Source of the DNA: Azolla pinnata
Lineage: Eukaryota; Streptophyta; Polypodiopsida; Salviniales; Salviniaceae
Direction of reading: 5' to 3'
Assembly: GCA_037176905.1 (NCBI GenBank)
Contig: JBBBWG010028821.1
Coordinates: 1 to 56,526 of the forward strand
Length of the DNA stretch: 56,526 bases
This document shows positions 46,612 through 56,526 of this stretch, in pieces. The position numbers were made by a program, and so were the translations under genes. The notes under the pieces are model-generated. The model saw nothing but the letters and a program-made list of their open reading frames with translations, searched no databases and was not told the DNA's origin. Each line of letters opens with the position of its first letter. The first letter of the stretch is position 1.

Positions 46612-47742
46612 AGATTTGGTTTTTTAAAAAGTACCACGATACCCTTAGAAGTTCGCCTATTTTACTACAATGCCCCTCTAAGTTCGGAATTTACCAAACT
46701 ACCCCTATGTCCAAAAAATATATTTTATAAAATAATTATACGCTCAAATTTACAAGCCCTATTTACCAGAATACTTTTAAAACATAAATTTCTTCACCCA
46801 AGTGATTCTTTGGGTCCTTTGTACCTAACAGTTTAGTCTTTCTCTTCTTCCTTGTTCATCAGGGTTAATCACTCATCTTCATTAATCAAGCACAATGAAG
46901 AAAGAACATCGTTGTTGAAGGTGTGATGGGAAAGGACACGATGCTTGTAGTTGTAGGGCCCCAATTTAGTGAAGATTGTGCATTATTAGATATTTTGTTG
47001 AGTTGATAGATAGATTTGCTCTTACAGATATTTTTGGAATTACACTTTTTGTAGATGAATCAATATTAACAAATAATTATTATATTTCAATAATTAATTT
47101 TGGTTTGTGAGTACTTTTTAAATTAAATGAGGTTGAGGAGATCTAGTTATGATTGCATTTCTGTAACAAAATTTAGTGTAGAATCATGAAATTTGGTTTG
47201 AAATGGCATTTTAATTGCAAAGTTTATGCGAGATTTCGTTTAAAATGATACTCTGGTAGCAAAGTTTTTCGTGAGATTTGGTTTAATATTTTGGCTACAA
47301 ATTGTTATGTGAATCTGCAAATTCATGGAATTTGGCTTCAAAATGTCATCCCAAGGGTAAATTTAGGTGTGTAGTCAAATGTTTTGGCTTTAAGATTAAA
47401 ATTTGGTCACTTGAATTTTAAATTTTAGTTTTATGGGATTAAACTAGTAAAATTCGGTGTAAATTCATGAAATTAGATTTTAAGGTGACATTCACTTCAA
47501 AATCTTGATATATAATGAAAAATAAAAGTGGTGTAAATTGGTCAAAGTAGGTATATAATGGCATCGTGATAAATAAGTTTAAGCTTAAGGGTACTTTAGT
47601 AAATATGGCTTGTAGATTTGAGCATGTAATTACTTTATAAAGTGTATTTTTTTGGACATAGAGGTAGTTTGGTAAATTTGGAACTTAGAGGGCATTCTAA
47701 TAAATAGAAAAACTTCTAGGGGCATCCTGATACTTTTCCCTT
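46612..47742. mobile_element. Non-autonomous element with long inverted repeats (fold-back)
   Basis: About 160 bases at 46620-46790 return in reverse complement at 47560-47735. Shared blocks are CCTCTAAGTTC, ACCAAACTACC, CTATGTCCAAAAAA and GCTCAAAT(T/C)TACAAGCC. The 760 bases between the arms are AT-rich with no transposase frame and hold GAAATTTGGTTTGAAATGGC-like repeats. The family is not assigned and target-site duplications were not identified. Confidence 0.6.
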
Positions 47743-50700
47743 TGTTTTTCTGTAGACTTGTCTAGTTTATGTTGGGACTATTATCTTGGATTTTTATTTC
47801 ATTACCAATCGAATTAAATTGGTTTTTGATAAAAGAAAATTAATATAGTAAATTTTTTCTTTTTAAATTCATTTGACAAATAAATGAAGACAATATTGTA
47901 TGTACATATATATACATATATATTATTTTTGAACAACAATATGTATTAAACTAGACACTGCCAAAGACTTGAAACTTTTTAAAATAAAGGTTTGAACTAG
48001 AACAACTTCAAGGTAAAGTGCCACCTAACCAAAAATATTTTCTCTACTAGGTTAATAAGAGTACATATAAAAAGTGACAATTAACAATTTTATCGACATA
48101 ATCTATTTTACTATAATATCCTTTGGGATAAAAGTGATATGTCCGGGATACTCATGAAAATTGTACATGTTACTAGCCGGTTCAAAGCTAACAATTAGGG
48201 AGATGAAAAGGAAGAGAGTTTGGAGAGGAGAGAGAGGGAGAGTTTGAGAGAGAAACTGAGAGAAAAATGTGAGATATCCTTATAATTTATATATAACTTG
48301 AAGTTTAAGTTATGTACAAGAAAAAGGCTTGCACTACCAAGGGGTAAATTTGGTGGGGTGTTATTAAAACAAGATATTTGAGAGGGATTGAACTACCACA
48401 CGAGCCATGGGAATGGGGTGCCTTGGGGTTATTCTCGATAATATTGGCATTGGGTTGTGCCTATATTGGGCTCATATGTCGTTGTCACTACCTGTCTCAA
48501 AATAAGTCTCGATAAATTTCCCGCAATGATCAGAATCCGCGTGGCCTAATAGACAAGGTATTAGATGAGAATTGTAAGGGATTTTATGCGATTTGATTTA
48601 TCTACATACAATGTTGTATTAGAGTGTTATGTATACTACACATGTATATGCCAGTGTATTCTATGCATATTCTTTTGTGTGTGTAGTTGTGTATATATGT
48701 GAACCATGTTTTTTTGTGCGTGTGTCGACTCACATAGGAAAATTAGAGTTAGGTATATGCAAAAGAAACGAGTTTTCTCTTGTATAACTATATAAACCTT
48801 TTATGGAGTATTAACAAAAATATCATCTATTTTTCTCATATTATTTTTTCCTTAGCTTGCCCCCATTTATAACACCCCAAGTAACCTTGACATGCAAATA
48901 AATGTAACAAACAACTACATCAAAACCTAAATTTGCTAAACTTTGGCAAAAAGAAATTTCTATAAAGAAAGATCTTGGCATCTAGCTTGATATATGAAGT
49001 TAGTACCATTATGTTGGTTATCAAGTTTTTATAATATATGATACTAGATAGTAAACAACCGGTCTCAATTGAATTTGAATCATTAGCAAACTCGTGTACA
49101 ACTTCAACTAATCACATTGAATTATAGTTATACATACATTTAAATATTTCATTAGCTCACAAGCTATATACATCAAGTTTGTGCCAATTGTGTAAGGATG
49201 CCTTTGACAACTAGAAATCAATTACAATTACTTGCTCCAATTCCTAGTTGGCCGATTTTATGGTAGTCAAAACTTTGAACAGACCAAAGATCTAGGGTTT
49301 GGCTTTATATAAGAGGGTTATTCCCTTTTAGTTCACATAATCTTTTGATGATGTCAAGGCATTGCCAGTTTAGGGTTGTTCTTGTCTTCGATCTCCAAAG
49401 TTTTCTTTTGAGCCAAAGTACGATATACGATTGTTCGTGGCGGTATGGGACATCGACGGACATGTGGATTTGTCTCTCACTCATCAGCTAGGAAGTGGTC
49501 GGGTTAAACTAATGCCTCTTTCTAATTCTCTCCTCTTTTCTATTTCTTTATTTATTCTAATGATCAGATCTAATCTCTAACAATATGTGATTGCATCCAA
49601 TGCAAATGAAGCAACATTTTCGCGTAGTTAATTAGATTAAACATTTCGATGGTAACCAATGCATTATCTCTTTGGTGAAAAGCCGTCCGTATCTACGTTT
49701 TGGTAGCAAAACACATTAAGATCTGATGTCAATTTATTTGGGAATGTATCTAGCAATTATGCATACATTGCTAGATGCGATGCAATAAAAGAGGACTCCA
49801 ACCACATAATTAAGCCGGCTTTGCGGCTCTACCATGATCCAATTCCTGGATAGACCGATGTCACAATGCTGATTATGGTTCTCATTGCTACTAATGGAAG
49901 GATATTATTTTCACAAATAGAAGGAAAAGAAAGAGCTTCAGCCTTCGATCGGGAGAGATCGATAGATTGTGCTATATTATTTGTTATTCTCAGGAGCTCT
50001 TCTTTTACACAGAAGCATAAGTGTGAACACATCGAAGTTCGCCTCTCACGTACGATTACGCCACCGCGAAAAAGCTTTGATTGGGGCATTGGATGAGCAA
50101 AATTGATTGGGTGACACGGGTTAGAAATCGGTGTGAAGCTTTTTTTTCCGACGATGTGATGCTTGTGGTGGAGAATCGTATTTTTTTTTTCCGAATCATT
50201 GCATGGGACTGCTGGAATCGATCGGCTTTGCAGCGGCGAGGAGCTGAGGGGCAATGATCCAAAGCGAAACACCGTCCAGGGAGTGACCCCAATAATGGGG
50301 TGCAGATTATCGCACTAGATATGAAAAGGGCGGCTATCATTAGAGCAAGTTCTTAAGCAGGCAGCATATTGCTACTTTCACGCAAGCAGTACGCTTTCGA
50401 TCATGCATTGAAAGGGGACAAGGATTCTTTGGTTTGGTTTAGTTTGGTTTGGTTTGGTTTGGTTTGGTTTGGTTTGGCTCGGTTCGAATTCAGATACAGT
50501 TTGGTTCTGTTTGGCTTGATTCGATTTCACACACAATTTGGTTTGGTTTGGTTTGGTTTGGTTCGGTTCAGGGTCTCTCGCAAGAGCAGACATGTGCTAT
50601 AACACATCGGGCATCACTCTCAGAACATATCCTGGGGAATAACGGAGATTAGCAGGGGGAATATTCTGTTCCCCGGAACAGGCAGACAGGCAAACAGCAA

Positions 50701-50840
50701 CTGGAAACGATATTTTTTTCGCCAGTGCTCGTTAACGTGTCCTTCTGGGCACCCGTCGTAAAAGCTCTGTGCAAAATGTTCTTCGCAATCCTCTCTTCTC
50801 ACTGTAAAAGGCGTCGGAAACGCGCCCAGAATCCTGCAAG

Positions 50841-50871
<31 letters not shown>

Positions 50872-52551
50872 TCCGCTTTATTCCGCACACATACCGACTC
50901 CCGAGGTATCAATCCATTGCCCAGCAATCCATCCCATTCAACCACAACATGCATGCTTACATGCTAGTGGGCTTTTAATGTGCATGAATGGCCAAAGTAA
51001 TAATTATGATGAGCTCCCAGAGCCAAAAGGGTTAAGCTTTCACTGATGTATGAGCTCTAAATTCATTACACCCAGACAATGCAACTTGTGTAGTATCTTC
51101 CTTCTTCTTGTTCTTGTTCTTGTTCTTGTTCTTGTTCTTGTGCTTGTTCTTGTTTTTGTTCTTGTTCTTCTTCTTGGAGGATATTCCAGCTAGTAAGCCC
51201 CAGGTCTTTGGTTCGGATTCCGTCCACACTGCCCAATCCGATCGCTTTGTGATGTCAAAAGAGCTAAATCATGAAAGCCATATAATTTAGGTAGAATCAC
51301 AATTATGCCCTTACGCAAGCACGAAAGATCGAAAATCCGCAACTTGCCCCAATGCATGCCTGCACCGAGTGGGTGTTGTCTTCGGCATCGTGTCGACGAC
51401 GATCTCTTTCCCATGACTCCGTGTGTGGCGCTCGTTAGATGCTCGATCAATCGCTCTGTCTTATCCATCCTCTACATGGTTTCTCATCTGGAATCTCTAA
51501 TCGTACATTGCTCTGATCGATCGGGCGATGAGCTCGCTTACTGTCTCCATCCCTAACCCACCCTCAAAGCATCGGATCTTGTTTTTACTCGGGCAATACA
51601 AACCCCCCGAGGACTCCAGAGGTTAAAAGCATTCATCACAGAGAGAAGTTACTATATTTTGGCGGCTTGAATCGATTATCTTAAGAAATTCGCTCTCACA
51701 AGCAAAGATGGTGATATGACCAGGCACCGATGGTTCTGTCGATCTATCTGTTAACGTCACGAAGAGGTGACTGGGAGGAGCTGGGCTCATTCTCGCCACA
51801 TGTCTAGCTAAGCGGTGACGTGTCGATGTAACGCGTGATTGCACGACATGCGTCTTGATCTCATCCAAATGATCGATTCAATTTGGATCGTCGATATCTT
51901 TGGCCTCAACCATAAATTGAGGTCACTCATTCTCGTCAAACCATTTCGGCTCAACGCTAGTTCTGAACCCTTCCGTGCTTTCAACCCTTGCTCTTTGCAG
52001 CAATGCAATCCACGCGAGCTCTATTAGAGGAATCCATTTCGTAGTGACGATAAAAACATTCCCTTTTTTTACCACATTGTGTTCAAGCTAGAAGAAGGAG
52101 AAATTGTCAATAACCACCTGTCTTTGGAGAAACTAGAATCTTCTTGAGGATTTCATAGCCAATTTTTTTAAAAGCGAATATGGGAGGAGAACCACCATAA
52201 GTTTTTCATCCTCGCAGTGGCTTGTACTCATAGAGCCACATCAATTGGAGACAGAATAAGGTGGAAATCAACATCGCTCAATTTTTCTCAAGATGTAATC
52301 TAGACCATAAAACTCAATCCAATTACTTTTTAGTACTATATACATGCCAAACATGTTTGACATCACATTCTTCGAGATCTCCCTTTCTAATTTTCGGTTT
52401 AAAGATAAACATGGATTTTTAGCAACTACATATAAATTTCCTTACAAAGATCACCATGGAAGAAATCATCTTAGCATCTAACTGAAGGGGGTCTAGATCT
52501 TTGGGAGGAATTACTCCAAAGATAAATCAAAGCGTCGTCATTTTTACTACA

Positions 52552-53077
52552 TGTTGTCGCGTAACTACGCGCGTGTGTAGAACGAGGCGGCTCCACGGGG
52601 GACTTGGACCGAGGAATAGCCAAACTGACGGAGGAGCAGCACAGAGAACTTACAGAAGAGGACGAATAGTAAGTGAGAAGATAAATTAGATGACCACGAA
52701 ATCACACACACTCACGCAGACAACCCAGACAGCGAGATGGAGCTCTGTTGGGAGCACACGGGCTTCCCACGAAGCAGAGGCAACCTCCCGAGTCTGAGAA
52801 AACCTAAGAGAATGAGGAGAGGGCTTTGGTCGCAAACCAGTAACACTTCGTCCTCCCAAAAGGCCCCCACCTTTCTCACCAGACCTCCTTCTCTTTTATA
52901 GCCCAAGGATCTCGAGAGGTCATTACAACCGGCTACCTGCTCGATTCCTTCACATCAGCCGGCCTACTCATTAGCCTAGATTCCTTCACATCAGCCGACC
53001 TACTCATTAGCCTAGATTCCTTCATATCAGCCGACCCCTTTCGCCGATTCTGCTTAGGGACGGTTTTCTCCACGACA
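52552..53077 (-). repeat. 3' LTR, about 526 bases
   Basis: It is bounded by TG...CA on either strand (plus-strand start TGTTGTCGCG, end CACGACA). The polypurine tract adjoins its 5' end on the minus strand. Inside, 52941-53034 holds three near-identical copies of a unit of about 36 bases with ATTCCTTCACATCAGCCG. The boundary is inferred without the partner LTR. Confidence 0.75.
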
Positions 53078-53090
53078 TCTGCCCCCACCT
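53078..53090 (-). other. Polypurine tract
   Basis: The minus strand reads AGGTGGGGGCAGA directly before the TG of the LTR. In this group such a tract primes plus-strand DNA synthesis. Confidence 0.75.
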
Positions 53091-53150
53091 AACCGCGCAT
53101 CCACCGGTATGCGCCAAATTAGACTCTCACCGGAGAAGACCGGCCCGCAC

Positions 53151-56100
53151 TTATCCTTCGTCCTCCGGATCGCCATCCGTTCTGAACCGGTCGTTGTCGC
53201 TATCCACGCTCTCCAGGTCCGGTTCGTCCTCGTGCCACTTCTTGAACGCTTTGACTCTCTTTCCGGGCACCGGTACCGCTATCCTCGTCTCATTGAGTTC
53301 TGCGAGATGGTAAGTTCCGTTATCGTTGGCACTTGTCACCACATAAGGCCCGAACCACCTTCTCGTGAACTTCCGCGTCGCCTTGTGCTGGTTATCGAGG
53401 CTGCTGTCGTATACCAGAACCTAGTCGCCTTCCTCGATCATCTTCGGTCGTAGTTGGTGAGTCCGGTCGAATCGTCCTTTGTTCTTTACCCTCGCCGCTC
53501 GTAGGTTCTCCGCGGCTCGTTCCACGTCTTCCGGTCTTCGCTCGAGCTGCCGAATCCGCGCCGCTAACAGCTCCTCCCGGCTCATCTCGTCTTTCCAGTC
53601 CACCGCGGCCCATGAGGAGATCGTCCGTTCTGTTGGCATGATCAGCTTCTGCCCGTACATTACCTCTACCGGCATGAACCCGGTTACTGAACTGTGCGTA
53701 GTTCTGTCCGCCCACAACGCATAGCGTAAGAGTCACGGCCAGTTCCCGACTTGGCCTCCACATGCCCGTACTAACGCTTTGACGATCGGTCCGTGTCCGC
53801 GTTCCACCTTCCCGTTAGCCTCCGGATTGTATGTTGTGGTGAGCGAGAGTTTAACCCCTAGCCGGTCAAACAACTCTTCAGCCTCTTGCGCGTCCAATTC
53901 TACGTGGTCGGCCACTATCGTACCTACGCACCCGTACCGACATACCACCTCTTCGATCAGAAATCGGCACACACCCGCAGTCGTTTTGTTCTGCAACGCT
54001 CGGCCTTCCACCTGGTTCATTAGGTCCTCCCGAGCCAACACCAGATACCACATCTGCCCCACCCCCATCGGCATCGTCACCAGATCCACCATCCACTTGA
54101 AGTGGACGGTCGGGGGGTAGGTCAGGTGGAGCTTGTCCCGATGTCGGACTATGGAGTGCATCTGATAGCTTTCGCAAGTCGTCATGAACCAATGCACGTC
54201 CCGGTACAGTCCCGGCCACCAGTACTTCCCCTTCAGCTTCTCGAATGTGGCCCATGTCCCGCGGTGTCCGGCCCAGGGACTCTCGTGGTATGCCGCCAGC
54301 AACTCTTCCTGTTCCTCTTTCTTTGCCACCACTCGGAGCGGAATGTCGTTTTCCTTCTTCGGGTGCTTCCATATGCCCCCGTCCCGTAGGAAGAACCAGT
54401 ACGCTTTCTTCCGAATTCGGTTGGTCTCTTCCCTCGTCCATGCCGCGTCCAGTGTCATCGTCTTCAGGAACCCGCCGATCTGGAGCCACTCCCTGTTGTA
54501 CTTGCTCTCGTTGAATTCGTTAAGCGTCGGAGGGCTCCCCTTTTCTGTTGTCAAATAAGCCACCTCGAAGAAGTCCACGCCGACTTCCTCTTCCTCCGAA
54601 ACCATGCCGCCCTCGTCATTGAACCTCGCCCTCGAAAGCAAGTTGGCCATGGCGTTGTCTTTCCCAGAGATGTGTCGTATCTCCGGATTCAGGGACTTAA
54701 TGTACGCGATCCACGTGAGTATAGCTAGGTCTAGCGTCGCGCATCCAGAAACCATACCGAGAATCGGTAGGCAGTCCGTCTTTACTATCACTTCCGTCTC
54801 GATCAGGTAATCTTTATCGGCCTTCACCGCCGAAACGATACCCCAAAGTTCGCGTTTAACCTGGGCGTATCCCCGCTGTCGCTCACTGAGTACTTTTGCA
54901 CCAAACCGGATGGGGAACCTCACGCCATTCTCATCCTCTTGGTTGATCACCCATCCGATTCCGGTCGGACTCGTGTTTACGGTTAAGTAAATCGGAACAC
55001 CTTTACCGTAGATCCCTTTCCGGAGTGTCGGTGCCGCAACAAGTGCTTCCTTCATCTTCCGGACCGACTCTGTATGCTCTTCTCTCCACTCTAATTTGCG
55101 CCCTTTCTTCAACAACCCATAGAGCGGCTCCGCGACGTGGCCGTAGTGCGGAATCCAGATATGGTAGAAGGCACATGCTCCCAAGAATCTCCGGACTTCC
55201 GTGACCGAATTGGAGTCGTGCTTCATCGCGGAGATGGCCTCTACCTTGTCGAACACCGATTTTTCCCCGGAGAAGGTGAGCGTCGCGTCTTCTAGTCTTT
55301 GCAGCACCTTCTCGCAATCATCGACGTGAGTCGCCACGAATTTCTGGCACCCATTTGGTCCGATTGTCTCGTCCTTTTCCTCCACCGGGCATCCTTTGAT
55401 CGGGATGTGGTCCAGGAATGACATGGTGATGTCCGGGATACAATCCCTTAGCACTTTGTTTATTGCGTTCACCATGTGAGCTACCGAGTTCGTCCCTCCT
55501 TACGGAACGATACACATCCGCACTAGGCCGAGAGGAGTCCGCATCGTTGTAATATCCCTGCTCTCGACGTCTAGTTGGAACTGATCGTATCCCGAGGATA
55601 GATCACCGACCGAGTAGATTGACCTTCCTGCGAAGGCCTCCGCGAACTCGTCTATGGTCGGTTCGATTCATGCGTTCCGAATGGTCACCTTGTTGACCGG
55701 CTGCAGGTCCTAAATGAAGCGCAGTGTGCCATTCTTCTTGGGCACGGTAAACCACCGATTCGAATACGGGGCACTCAACGGTTCGAGGATGCCCATCTCC
55801 ACCTTCTGCTTCAGCGGCTCCATAAGCTTCGGGATGTCAGCTCTGGGTACCGGAATCGGTTTAAGATTCCACGACACATGCGATACCGTGAAGATCACCA
55901 TTGGTTCCACGACTGTTGGGTCCACGCACCCGATCTCCTCCGGCGAGAATGCGAAAGTCTTTCCGTACCTTCCGAGCATTCTCCGAAACCGGTCCTCCTC
56001 CGCCGGCAGTAGGAAGCCACCCCCACCGACCTTGAGCTCTTGTAGCGTTATGTTGGTGAACCTGTGTCCTATCCCGGTCGTATCCCGTAAACTCAGATCC

Positions 56101-56526
56101 AACGTGACCCCTTTTATCCGTAACCCGTTGCCCTCCGGCAAGGGTGCGGCGACTGGCCTCACCTTCCGGTCCATAGTCTTGTACTTTGTACTTACTCGGG
56201 CCATTCAATCCGACTCGAGCCCTCTACCGAAATTGGCGATGACTTCGTACATTCTATCCAAACATACCGGAATGGTCCGGTCTTCACTAAGGCCTTCTTC
56301 GAACACGTCCTGTAACTTCCCGAAGGTGTCGTCGAAAGAGACCGCCTCCACGGCTCCGTTGATTTCTTCTTCAGGGCCGAGGACTCCGCATGCCCTAAGT
56401 CGTTCTTCTACCCTCTTCTTCTCCTGGACAACGACGCCGGTTATCATACCACCTTCTTCCCTATTGTACACATGTGGGGTTCTTCCGAGGTGTCCGGACT
56501 ATCGCGGCCCCACGCCTTGATAGCCC
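53151..56526 (-). pseudogene. Ty3/gypsy pol remnant (RT, RNase H, integrase)
   Basis: One reading frame runs through the whole stretch without an indel but is interrupted by seven stops: 56499-56501, 56205-56207, 55710-55712, 55668-55670, 55500-55502, 53733-53735 and 53421-53423. The RT part includes the PKKNGTLRF region. The expected FxDD catalytic box reads FLDH (near 55425), so the second Asp is lost. RNase H shows KRELWGIV and VKTDCLPI, but the first catalytic position is Asn (TVNTS). Integrase has an HHCC-like region with one Cys replaced (CESYQ) and the final NPEANGKVERGH. A terminal region (WFGPYVV and ELNETR) follows. It cannot make active enzymes. Confidence 0.9.

Larger units (their letters stand above)
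43850..52551. other. Gene-poor, AT-rich region with transposon remnants
   Basis: I found no intact gene. Apart from the LINE remnant and inverted-repeat element listed separately, it holds a GGTTT pentanucleotide run (50430-50575), an (ACA)n run (50847-50872) and TTGTTC hexanucleotide repeats (51103-51172). Open frames at 49829-50340 and 51190-51556 show no family features. Confidence 0.55.
52552..56526 (-). mobile_element. Ty3/gypsy LTR retrotransposon, 3' part, degenerate
   Basis: The order on the minus strand is reverse transcriptase, RNase H, integrase, polypurine tract, LTR, which is diagnostic of Ty3/gypsy. The 5' half (gag, protease, 5' LTR) lies beyond the right edge of the window. 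GC content is clearly higher than in the neighbouring DNA. Confidence 0.93.

Noticed and set aside
49829..50340. Minus-strand frames of 147 and 94 codons
   Set aside because: No recognisable family, overlapping frames on both strands, no supporting splice or promoter context.

Overview
The window is nuclear DNA of a land plant. Evidence is the plant telomere-type repeat (TTTAGGG/CCCTAAA) at several sites, spliced genes with GT-AG introns, and plant-specific families: an EUL lectin, a PLS-class pentatricopeptide repeat protein, a plant-type tRNA ligase, a class III homeodomain-leucine zipper (HD-ZIP III) and an MFT-type PEBP. The MFT-type PEBP and the diverged sequences fit a seed-free plant (lycophyte, fern or bryophyte), but that is only an inference. 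No bacterial genes, rRNA, tRNA or CRISPR array were seen.

Layout: 1-780 is a telomere-like fold-back. 858-3352 (+) is an EULS3-like lectin in three exons. 5974-7875 (-) is a PPR gene whose start is unclear. 8150-9050 is a tandem array. 9790-18289 (-) is a tRNA ligase resolved into 27 in-phase exons; its first exon is not found, and one of its introns plus half an exon is duplicated upstream. 22248-23605 is a telomere-like tandem array carrying heat-shock-element-like sites. 25300-26035 is a GAT/GGT microsatellite, followed by a dense ACGT (G-box/bZIP) array at 26090-26175 that probably heads the leader of a leucine-rich-repeat gene (coding 29326-31453, +). 32619-34704 (-) is a two-exon HD-ZIP III-type protein that stops after the zipper, with no START or MEKHLA domain. 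38725-42093 (-) is an MFT-like PEBP gene in four exons, with an assembly gap in intron 3 and a minisatellite in intron 1. 42100-52550 is repeat-rich and gene-poor (LINE remnant, inverted-repeat element, simple repeats). 52552-56526 (-) is the 3' part of a dead Ty3/gypsy retrotransposon with its 3' LTR.

The genes are functionally unrelated: stress lectin, organelle RNA processing, tRNA splicing, LRR protein, developmental transcription factor, phosphatidylethanolamine-binding-type regulator. They do not form a cluster. The most notable observations are the START-less class III HD-ZIP, a minisatellite in MFT intron 1 that looks like a tandem amplification of that intron's own 5' splice site, the partial intragenic duplication in the tRNA ligase gene, the HSE-bearing telomere-like array, and the ACGT array with a hairpin just downstream. 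All exon models were built by eye from splice signals, phase and family knowledge.
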